Shown here one piece after another: positions 1-5,017 of a DNA stretch of 5,017 bases. Position numbers and translations under genes: made by a program. Source of the stretch: an uncultured Muribaculaceae bacterium (lineage in GTDB: Bacteria; Bacteroidota; Bacteroidia; Bacteroidales; Muribaculaceae); the NCBI GenBank assembly GCA_904501735.1, contig CAJGBY010000033.1, positions 1 through 5,017 on the forward strand, read 5' to 3'. How positions within the stretch are numbered: position 1 is the first letter of the stretch; each line of letters starts with the position of its first letter. The notes under the pieces are model-generated. The model did no database searches. It was not told the origin of the DNA and saw only the letters and a program-made list of their open reading frames with translations.

Positions 1-8
1 ACAATAAG

Positions 9-95
9 TTTAGGAATATGTCTATATTTTTAGAAAATATGTCTATTAATCTAGGAAAATAGTGAAAAAACTGTCTACTATTTTTAGGAAAAGAC
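9..95. repeat. Degenerate tandem repeats, TAGGAA-TATGTCTAT type
   Basis: A short motif recurs here. TTTAGGAATATGTCTAT lies at 9-25 and TTTAGAAAATATGTCTAT at 29-46. A looser copy starts at 50 (TCTAGGAAAATAG) with its TGTCTA element displaced to 72-77, and a last half-copy, TTTTAGGAAAAGAC, lies at 82-95. The first two copies are about 20 bases apart. The array begins near the window edge and could extend upstream. I recognise no named family, and no repeat-associated gene is visible. It could be the end of a mobile element, an operator array for an upstream gene, or AT-rich intergenic drift. Confidence 0.45.
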
Positions 96-115
96 AACAT
101 AAAATAGAGACTTGC

Positions 116-131
116 AAAGTTTGCAAACTTT
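116..131. repeat. Perfect 16-bp palindrome
   Basis: AAAGTTTGCAAACTTT is its own reverse complement, centred between 123 and 124. It shares the TTGCAAAGTT element with the larger palindrome at 237-260. No T tract follows it, so it does not look like a terminator; a protein-binding site is the simpler reading. Confidence 0.6.
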
Positions 132-236
132 AACTAACTTATTGAAAATATGTAGGTTATATGTAAGTTGTGCTTTTTGTGATATTAGCGTATTAAAGGG
201 CTTTGTTGTTAATAATCAAGTGTTTGATATAACTTT

Positions 237-260
237 GCAACTTTGCAATTGCAAAGTTGC
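237..260. repeat. Perfect 24-bp palindrome
   Basis: The half-site GCAACTTTGCAA (237-248) is followed without a gap by its exact reverse complement (249-260). It is built from two head-to-head copies of AACTTTGCAA, with a further direct copy overlapping the left arm at 231-240. Transcribed, it would fold into a hairpin, but the following bases (GTTTATGG) are not a U tract, so termination is unlikely. A double operator or another site for a symmetric protein fits better. Confidence 0.65.
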
Positions 261-299
261 GTTTATGGTTTTAACTTTGCAAACTTTGTGAAAGCATGG

Positions 300-570
300 T
301 GTAATAGTGGCTGTTTTCTTCGGTACAGGTTGCTTGAGGGTAGCTGTTGGATAGGGTGGTGAGGGATGTTATTCAATATGAAAAGTGGGAGATGATTTGA
401 ATTTTTTGTATATTTGCAAGTTGAAAAATATGAGTATTATAGTGTAACAATAAGATGTAATAGGTTATGTAAAATAGGTGTATCAATAATGTGTTGAGCT
501 ATTAAAGTTTAGGGTTGGTAGAAATTGTTGTTATTATAAGTCTCATAAGTATTAAGAAAAAATGTTTGTT
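300..570. other. AT-rich intergenic stretch with no gene seen
   Basis: Candidate starts on the plus strand close quickly; the ATG at 378, for example, meets a stop after five codons. I see no RNA gene and no convincing terminator. The only notable items are a promoter-like TATATTTG at 409-416 with no partner TTTG at the right distance, and the left arm of a 13-base inverted repeat (392-404, pairing with 662-674). It may be a decayed intergenic region upstream of the operon. Confidence 0.5.
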
Positions 571-572
571 TT

Positions 573-603
573 TTTGTGTTTCAAGAAATAATTATTAAAT
601 TTG
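573..603 (+). promoter_or_regulatory. Bacteroidetes-type promoter for the hsdM operon
   Basis: TTTG at 573-576 and TAAATTTG at 596-603 are separated by 19 bases. This matches the pattern known for the main sigma factor of Bacteroides (TTTG near -33 and TAnnTTTG near -7). Transcription would start a few bases downstream, around 607-612, giving a leader of about 90 bases before the hsdM ATG. It is the best-spaced match in the upstream region and points toward the operon. A weak inverted repeat, GATAA-5-TTATC at 615-629, lies near the expected start of the transcript. The match is by eye; no start site has been measured. Confidence 0.6.
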
Positions 604-698
604 CGAGTTATTTAGATAAACTAATTATCATAGGTCGAATGTTGTGATGATATGAAAATTCAAATTCAAATCATTTTGTTAATAGAATAATTAATTTG

Positions 699-1448
699 AT
701 GAAAATTATGACTAATATAAAGAAACTTGAAGCCGAATTATGGGAATCGGCCGATTTGCTCCGTCAAGGAAGCAAGCTCACTAGCAGCCAATACTGTATG
801 CCGGTACTTGCTTTGCTGTTCTTGCGTTATGCCTTTAGCCGATTCAAAATGGTGGAAGCCGAAATCTTGCAAAGCCGTCCTTCCCGCGGTGGCAGAGTGA
901 TGCCTGTAGAAGCAAATGATTTTGCAGCCAAGAGTGCCTTGTTCCTCCCACTTGAAGCACAATACGACTATCTGGTCAATCTTCCGGCAAATATTGCGGA
1001 TGCAGGTTTGAAAACCAAGGACGGACAAGATATCAATTCATTGGGCGAAGCGGTCAATTATGCCATGCAATTGGTGGAAGAGCAGAGCGAACAGCTCATA
1101 GGCGTTCTCCCCAAGAGCTACACCATGTTTGCCGATGACTTGTTGGTCGACTTGCTTCGTATCTTCAACAATCAGACCATTGATGAAGTGGGTGGTGATG
1201 TAATTGGTCGTATCTATGAATATTTCTTGTCGAAGTTTGCTAAGGCAGTAGCCAGTGATGATGGTGTGTTCTTTACGCCCAAATCATTGGTAAAGATGTT
1301 GGTCAATGTATTGGAACCTACATCGGGCATTATGCTCGACCCTGCTTGCGGTTCGGGTGGTATGTTTGTACAGACTGGTGATTTTGTGAATCAAGCCGGT
1401 CTCAATGCCAATACACAAATGACTTTCTATGGTCAGGAGAAAGTGTAA
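699..1448 (+). CDS. HsdM N-terminal fragment (SAM-binding part)
   Basis: This is the part of hsdM that would be translated up to the TAA at 1446-1448, giving 249 residues. It includes the helical N-terminal domain that in type I enzymes helps HsdM engage DNA and HsdS, the segment IYEYFLSKFA with FFTPKSLVKMLVNVLEP just before the methyltransferase fold, and SAM motif I (DPACGSGGM). It ends after TFYGQEKV, before the catalytic NPPF, so it cannot methylate alone. ATG 699 is the first ATG; ATG 708 would give a protein starting MTNIKKLEAELW and is equally plausible. Whether it is stable or made is unknown. Confidence 0.6.
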   Translation: MKIMTNIKKLEAELWESADLLRQGSKLTSSQYCMPVLALLFLRYAFSRFKMVEAEILQSRPSRGGRVMPVEANDFAAKSALFLPLEAQYDYLVNLPANIADAGLKTKDGQDINSLGEAVNYAMQLVEEQSEQLIGVLPKSYTMFADDLLVDLLRIFNNQTIDEVGGDVIGRIYEYFLSKFAKAVASDDGVFFTPKSLVKMLVNVLEPTSGIMLDPACGSGGMFVQTGDFVNQAGLNANTQMTFYGQEKV

Positions 1449-1469
1449 TACAACGCCCAGCTTTGTTTG

Positions 1470-2630
1470 ATGAACATGGCTGTACATGGGTTGAATGGTA
1501 AGATTGTTTCGGGAGACGAAGCTAATTCATTCTATCACGATGCATACAACCTAGAAGGGAAGTGCGATTATGTAATGGCTAATCCTCCCTTCAATGTAGA
1601 CAAAGTAAAGTCTGAATCTGCATGGGCAGCTGGTCGTCTGCCGTTTGGATTACCAGAAGTGAACGCTAAAAGCAAGGAGATCGGTAATGCCAATTATTTA
1701 TGGATAAGCTATTTCCATGCTTATTTGAATGATCATGGCCGTGCTGGTTTTGTTATGGCAAGTTCAGCTACCGATAGCGCTAATAAAGACCGTGATATTC
1801 GTGAGAAATTGGTACGCACAGGCGATGTGGATGTCATGGTAAGTGTAGGCAATAACTTCTTCTATACTCTTTCACTTCCTTGTTCGTTGTGGTTCTTCGA
1901 TAAGGCCAAGCGTGCAGAAAATCGTGATAAAGTGCTCTTTATCGATGCACGTAATTACTATACGGTGGTAGACCGCACCCTCAACGAATGGACGGAATGG
2001 CAATTGCGCAACTTGCAAGCCATCGTTCACCTCTATCGTGGGGAAGCAGATAAATACAAGAAACTTTTAGATGATTATAATCAAGCTATAGATATAGCTG
2101 TAGCTGCATTAGATGAGCAAGCGATTCCTTTTAGTGAACTTATTGACGAAGGTACTCGTGGTCATTTCTTTGGCATGATGGGTTGGATTAAATCTGCTGG
2201 CCATAATTATGCTGAATTGAAACAAAGAATCGAGGGTCAGATTGACCAGACAAAAGCATGTGTCAAGTCAGCAGAATCATTGATTGAAAAGCGCAAAGTA
2301 AAAGCTATGTGCCAAGCTGGTGAAACTTTTTGCAATGTTTTGGCTGAATTGCTTTCCATTATTAATGAGCATGAATGGCTCACTGAAAAGTTTGGTGAGG
2401 GAGAATACAAGGATGTGCTAGGGCTTTGCAAGATTGCCACTATCCAAGAGATAGAGGAAAAGAATTATTCGCTTACCCCAGGAGCCTACGTTGGTGTGGC
2501 AGAGGCGGAAGACGATGGTGTTGACTTCCAAGAACGCATGATAGAAATACATGCTGAACTGAAGCGTTTGAACGATGAAGCCAATGTGTTGATGGACGAA
2601 ATCTTGAAAAGTTGGGAGGAATTGAAATGA
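1470..2630 (+). CDS. HsdM C-terminal fragment (catalytic NPPF part)
   Basis: The frame reopens after the stop. The first ATG is at 1470, with a TTG at 1467 and another ATG at 1476, all within 30 bases of the stop, so a terminating ribosome could reinitiate here. AGGAGA at 1435-1440 is the only Shine-Dalgarno-like sequence nearby, and it is about 29 bases from the ATG, too far for normal use. The 386-residue piece carries NPPF, the downstream methyltransferase core (GNANYLWISYFHAYLN, GRAGFVMASSATDS, SLPCSLWFFDK), the helical insert and the conserved C-terminus. It lacks SAM motif I and should be inactive alone. Its reading frame contains no further damage, which suggests a recent lesion or continued selection. 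Confidence 0.55.
   Translation: MNMAVHGLNGKIVSGDEANSFYHDAYNLEGKCDYVMANPPFNVDKVKSESAWAAGRLPFGLPEVNAKSKEIGNANYLWISYFHAYLNDHGRAGFVMASSATDSANKDRDIREKLVRTGDVDVMVSVGNNFFYTLSLPCSLWFFDKAKRAENRDKVLFIDARNYYTVVDRTLNEWTEWQLRNLQAIVHLYRGEADKYKKLLDDYNQAIDIAVAALDEQAIPFSELIDEGTRGHFFGMMGWIKSAGHNYAELKQRIEGQIDQTKACVKSAESLIEKRKVKAMCQAGETFCNVLAELLSIINEHEWLTEKFGEGEYKDVLGLCKIATIQEIEEKNYSLTPGAYVGVAEAEDDGVDFQERMIEIHAELKRLNDEANVLMDEILKSWEELK
2614..2620 (+). promoter_or_regulatory. Ribosome binding site deciding the nuclease start
   Basis: GGGAGGA lies 6 bases before ATG 2627, inside the last codons of hsdM. It favours ATG 2627 over the in-frame TTG at 2612 as the start of the nuclease gene. A strong Shine-Dalgarno sequence is uncommon in Bacteroidetes and would let the gene be translated even if hsdM translation stops early. 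Confidence 0.7.
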
Positions 2631-3703
2631 ATAGTACTGATAACAAAGAACAAGCTATGACAGCAGTGCATACGCAATCACTGATACAAGATTTGCGTCA
2701 GATTATTGAGCAGGCGCGTGGCCATGTAGCGGCTACTGCAAACTATGCCTTGACAATGATGTATTGGCATATCGGAGAGCGCATCAATAGCGAAGTGCTT
2801 GGCAACCAGCGTGCCGAATATGGAAAGCAAATTGTATCGCAGGTTGCGCGACAATTGCAAGAGGAGTATGGAAAGAAAGGTTTTGAGGAACGCACTATTC
2901 GTAGAATGATGCAATTTGCTCAGACATTCCCCGATTTGCAAATTCTGTCACCACTGGTGTCAAAATTGTCCTGGTCACATTTTCTGATAGTTATGACGCT
3001 GAAAGACGAACTACAGCGTGAGTTCTATCTGACTATGGCGGTCTCTGAGCAGTGGAGCAAGAGGACATTGCAGTCGAAAATTGACGGTATGCTTTACGAG
3101 CGAACAGCAGTAAGTAGCAAGCCTGATGAACTCATAAAAAAAGAATTGGTGCAGTTGCGCGATGACAACATCCTTTCACCCGATTTAGTCTTTAAGAGTC
3201 CCTATTTCTTGGAGTTTACAGGTCTGAAAGGCATGTACAGCGAAAAAAACCTTGAGGATAGTTTAGTCGCCCACTTGGAGCAATTCATTATCGAGCTGGG
3301 TAATGGCTTTAGTTTTGTGGCGCGTCAGAAACGGATGATTATTGATGGTGAAGATTTTTATCTTGACCTCTTGTTTTATCATCGTCGTCTGCATCGTTTG
3401 ATAGCAATTGATCTGAAACTTGGCAGTTTCAAGGCACAGTATAAGGGACAGATGGAGTTGTATCTCCGTTGGTTAGAGGCTAACGAAATGGAAGCTGGAG
3501 AAGAAACTCCTCTCGGACTTTTGTTATGCACCGAAGGTGGTGAAGAACAAATAGAGTTGCTTCAACTGGACAAGTCGGGCATCAAAGTCGCTCAATATTT
3601 AACCGAGTTGCCTCCTCGTGAAGTATTACAACGCCAGATTCAAAAAACATTGGAGGCTGCAAAACTTCGTTATGATAATTATAATGAGGAGGATGAAGTA
3701 TGA
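2627..3703 (+). CDS. PD-(D/E)XK nuclease of the DUF1016/YhcG family
   Basis: This 358-residue protein has the two parts typical of DUF1016/YhcG proteins. The N-terminal helical domain (about 15-165) includes YWHIGERIN, the FEERTIRRMMQFA region and LSWSHFLIVM. The C-terminal nuclease fold (about 180-345) starts near YFLEFTGLKG and EKNLEDSLVAHLEQFI. Predicted catalytic residues are D247 in FYLDLLFYHR and the D262-L-K264 pair in IAIDLKLG, followed by the conserved YKGQMELYLRWL. All parts of a PD-(D/E)XK site are therefore present. DUF1016 genes are recurrent companions of type I restriction operons, but the cellular role is not settled; DNA cleavage or an accessory defence role is inferred from the fold. 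ATGA overlaps with hsdM upstream and hsdS downstream imply coupled expression with the methylase complex. It is not HsdR, which is much larger and has a helicase motor. Confidence 0.88.
   Translation: MNSTDNKEQAMTAVHTQSLIQDLRQIIEQARGHVAATANYALTMMYWHIGERINSEVLGNQRAEYGKQIVSQVARQLQEEYGKKGFEERTIRRMMQFAQTFPDLQILSPLVSKLSWSHFLIVMTLKDELQREFYLTMAVSEQWSKRTLQSKIDGMLYERTAVSSKPDELIKKELVQLRDDNILSPDLVFKSPYFLEFTGLKGMYSEKNLEDSLVAHLEQFIIELGNGFSFVARQKRMIIDGEDFYLDLLFYHRRLHRLIAIDLKLGSFKAQYKGQMELYLRWLEANEMEAGEETPLGLLLCTEGGEEQIELLQLDKSGIKVAQYLTELPPREVLQRQIQKTLEAAKLRYDNYNEEDEV
3686..3692 (+). promoter_or_regulatory. Ribosome binding site of hsdS
   Basis: GAGGAGG lies 7 bases upstream of ATG 3700, within the end of the nuclease gene. 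Together with the ATGA overlap it fixes the hsdS start and suggests efficient, coupled translation. Confidence 0.7.
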
Positions 3704-4848
3704 GAAAGAAAGTATGTATAGGTGATTTAGGTACCATTATTACAGGCAATACGCCTCCAAGAAGAGCCCCTCAATTATATGGCAATCATACACCTTTTAT
3801 AAAGGCGACTGATATATCTGAATATGAAAAGTATACTTATAATCCAGAAGAATGTTATTCGGAAGAAGGATATAATAAGTATATTAAAAGTTTAATACCT
3901 AAAGGTTCTACATGTGTAGTAACTATAGGCTCAATTGGCAAAAAGATGACAATGGCCCATTGTGATTTATTCATAAATCAAGCAATGAATGCCATTATCC
4001 CGTATAATAATTACGATGACGACTATGTTTATTATGCGGTAAAAAATATTTTAGGGAATATAAAGAAATTAGATTCGGGAACAGCCTCTGGAAGAGAAAA
4101 TGTTTCTAAATCTGCATTCTCAAAAATGGAAATATGCGTTGAAGAAGATTTGCTAATTCAACAACGCATTGCTGCAATTCTTTCTCGCTACGACTCTTTG
4201 ATAGAAAACTATCAGAAGCAGATAAAACTATTGGAAGAATCTGCACAACGTCTCTATAAGGAATGGTTTATCGACCTCTGCTTCCCCTGTCACGAAAACA
4301 CCAAGATTGTGGATGGTGTACCTGAGGGGTGGGAGAAGAAGAGAGTTGGTGATATAGCTGAATTTAAGCGTGGGAAGACTATAACTAAAAAGGAAATAGT
4401 AGAAGGCAATATACCTGTGGTAGCAGGAGGACTTGAACCAGCATATTACTGTAATAAGTCAAATACAGATGACAGAGTCATTACAATAAGTGGTTCTGGG
4501 GCTAATGCAGGCTTTACACGTATGTATTTTGAAAAAGTTTGGGCTTCTGATTGTTCTTATATTGATTGCTCAACAACTAAATATTTACATTTTATATATT
4601 GTTTTCTTAAAGCAAATAAAACAAATATTGATAATATGCAGAAAGGTGCAGCTCAACCTCATGTATACGCAAAAGATATAAATGCCACGGACTTACTTCT
4701 GCCAACAAATGAAATTCTTAATTCATTTGAAAGGCAATTAACAAAGATATATAATTCAGTAGCATCAATTCAATCCCAAATCCGCTTACTAACCGAAGCA
4801 CGTGATCGTTTGCTTCACAAGTTAATGAGTGGAGAAATAGAAGTATAA
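3700..4848 (+). CDS. hsdS: Type I restriction-modification specificity subunit HsdS
   Basis: HsdS chooses the DNA target of the type I complex; each of its two target-recognition domains reads one half of a bipartite site. The 382-residue protein is full-length and has the expected symmetry. Recognition domain 1 (about 1-150) opens with VCIGDLGTIITGNTPPR and includes FIKATDIS and GSIGKKMTMAHCDLFINQAMNA. A conserved helix follows (about 150-190, QQRIAAILSRYDSLIENYQK), then a linker ending in GVPEGW (206-211). Recognition domain 2 (about 212-340) contains GSGANAGFTRMYFEKVWASD. The second helix (about 344-382, ERQLTKIYNSVASIQSQIR) ends in DRLLHKLMSGEIEV. The two helices form the coiled coil that sets the half-site spacing and binds HsdM. 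The domains are clearly more AT-rich than the spacer, suggesting exchange. The actual target cannot be read from the sequence. Confidence 0.93.
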   Translation: MRKKVCIGDLGTIITGNTPPRRAPQLYGNHTPFIKATDISEYEKYTYNPEECYSEEGYNKYIKSLIPKGSTCVVTIGSIGKKMTMAHCDLFINQAMNAIIPYNNYDDDYVYYAVKNILGNIKKLDSGTASGRENVSKSAFSKMEICVEEDLLIQQRIAAILSRYDSLIENYQKQIKLLEESAQRLYKEWFIDLCFPCHENTKIVDGVPEGWEKKRVGDIAEFKRGKTITKKEIVEGNIPVVAGGLEPAYYCNKSNTDDRVITISGSGANAGFTRMYFEKVWASDCSYIDCSTTKYLHFIYCFLKANKTNIDNMQKGAAQPHVYAKDINATDLLLPTNEILNSFERQLTKIYNSVASIQSQIRLLTEARDRLLHKLMSGEIEV

Positions 4849-4878
4849 AAAGAAATAATAATTAAACAATAACAGGCA

Positions 4879-5017
4879 ATGGCTCAATTAGAAGTTAGAT
4901 TCACCCTTAAAGGTGAGACAAATGAGACCACTTTCAAGTTGTCCAAGGATGACAATGATGTGTTTTGGTTAAAAGGATTCAAAAACAAGGAAAAGGAAAT
5001 ATGTATTCAAGTGAATC
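4879..5017 (+). CDS. Unrecognised protein, N-terminal part only
   Basis: An open frame starts at ATG 4879, 30 bases after hsdS, and runs off the window after 46 codons without a stop. It begins MAQLEVRFTLKGETNETTFK and continues through SKDDNDVFWLKGFKNKEKEI. It is hydrophilic, with alternating residues suggesting beta strands, and has no signal peptide or membrane segment. I do not recognise the family. It does not resemble the usual N-terminus of HsdR. The leader is A-rich (AAAAAGAAATAATAATTAAA), as is common before Bacteroidetes genes, and there is no well-placed Shine-Dalgarno sequence. No terminator separates it from hsdS, so it is probably a further operon member. Confidence 0.65.
   Translation, partial: MAQLEVRFTLKGETNETTFKLSKDDNDVFWLKGFKNKEKEICIQVN

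Larger units (their letters stand above)
112..288. repeat. Cluster of AACTTTGCAA repeats forming palindromes
   Basis: The 10-mer AACTTTGCAA occurs exactly five times: plus strand at 231-240, 239-248 and 273-282, minus strand at 112-121 and 249-258. The 12-mer TTTGCAAACTTT also occurs twice in the same orientation, at 120-131 and 276-287. Such density in under 180 bases, including inverted copies, suggests a binding-site array for a dimeric DNA-binding protein, or a recombination or replication element. It lies more than 400 bases upstream of hsdM, so it may belong to a gene left of the window. The protein that would bind is not identifiable. Confidence 0.6.
699..2630 (+). pseudogene. hsdM: Type I restriction-modification DNA methyltransferase subunit HsdM, interrupted by an in-frame stop
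   Basis: HsdM binds S-adenosylmethionine and transfers the methyl group to adenine N6; two copies assemble with one HsdS. Read through the stop, the protein would be 643 residues. It has an HsdM N-terminal helical domain (about 5-150), an N6-adenine methyltransferase core with SAM motif DPACGSGGM at 214-222 and catalytic NPPF at 295-298, a helical, lysine- and glutamate-rich insert (about 455-585), and a conserved C-terminal motif NYSLTPGAYV at 589-598. Codon 250 is TAA (1446-1448), and the same frame resumes at once with YNAQLCLMNMAVHG, which continues the family pattern. One substitution, such as GAA or CAA to TAA, explains it. The start is ATG 699 or ATG 708; no Shine-Dalgarno sequence precedes either. 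The 3' end overlaps the nuclease gene by ATGA. A sequencing error, readthrough or split translation cannot be excluded. Confidence 0.85.

Noticed and set aside
237..260. 24-bp palindrome as an intrinsic terminator of an upstream gene.
   Set aside because: No T tract follows on the plus strand, and the upstream bases would not give one on the minus strand either.
112..288. CRISPR array.
   Set aside because: Repeat units are only about 10 bases, overlap or alternate in orientation and have no regular unique spacers.
409..416. TATATTTG as a second promoter for hsdM.
   Set aside because: No TTTG lies about 19-21 bases upstream; the nearest (396-399) is only 9 bases away. The 573-603 pair is better spaced and nearer the gene.
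408..417. GTATATTTGC matches the GTANNTTTGC core used by CTnDOT-type integrative elements.
   Set aside because: Only eight fixed bases in AT-rich DNA, with no integrase and no element end visible. It also overlaps a -7-like box, so composition explains it.
569..575. Run of seven T as a phase-variable tract beside the promoter.
   Set aside because: It lies at the outer edge of the -33 element, so length change would not alter the spacing to the -7 box, and seven bases is short.
738..1028. Open frame on the minus strand inside hsdM.
   Set aside because: It lies opposite strongly conserved HsdM coding sequence and has no recognisable protein character; it is a shadow frame. The same applies to the minus frames at 1284-1487, 2237-2440, 2486-2677 and 2678-2941.
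1446..1448. TAA recoded as an amino acid or bypassed by programmed frameshifting.
   Set aside because: The frame is the same before and after, so no frameshift is needed, and there is no slippery run. Selenocysteine and pyrrolysine use other stop codons.
4490..4681. Plus-strand open frame inside hsdS.
   Set aside because: It is an out-of-frame reading of the AT-rich second recognition domain, giving a low-complexity isoleucine/leucine-rich peptide.

Overview
The window looks like chromosomal DNA of a member of the Bacteroidetes, probably a Bacteroides, Prevotella or Parabacteroides relative. Three things suggest this: the AT-rich intergenic DNA, a promoter with the Bacteroidetes pattern (TTTG, 19-base gap, TAAATTTG) and HsdM protein text resembling enzymes I associate with that group. 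The genus is an inference.

Positions 1-698 hold no gene I can support. This AT-rich block carries degenerate repeats (about 9-95), a cluster of five exact copies of AACTTTGCAA that builds a 16-bp and a 24-bp perfect palindrome (112-288), and a well-matched promoter at 573-603. The rest, all on the plus strand, is a type I restriction-modification operon: hsdM (699-2630), a PD-(D/E)XK nuclease of the DUF1016/YhcG family (2627-3703), hsdS (3700-4848), and the start of an unrecognised gene (4879 to the window end). The hsdM/nuclease and nuclease/hsdS junctions are both 4-base ATGA overlaps, each preceded by a strong Shine-Dalgarno sequence, so the genes are almost certainly co-transcribed and translationally coupled. 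No hsdR is present; if it exists it must lie outside the window.

Normally HsdM (SAM binding and adenine methylation) would pair with HsdS (two target-recognition domains) to modify a bipartite site, and with HsdR to cut unmodified DNA. The main oddity is an in-frame TAA at 1446-1448 in hsdM, between the SAM-binding motif DPACGSGG and the catalytic motif NPPF. The frame resumes directly after the stop with conserved sequence, so this is one nonsense codon and not a frameshift. Either methylation is lost, or the enzyme is made in two pieces or by readthrough, or the base is a sequence error. The nuclease and hsdS look intact. HsdS is a mosaic of AT-rich recognition domains around a GC-richer conserved spacer, as expected when recognition domains are exchanged between strains.
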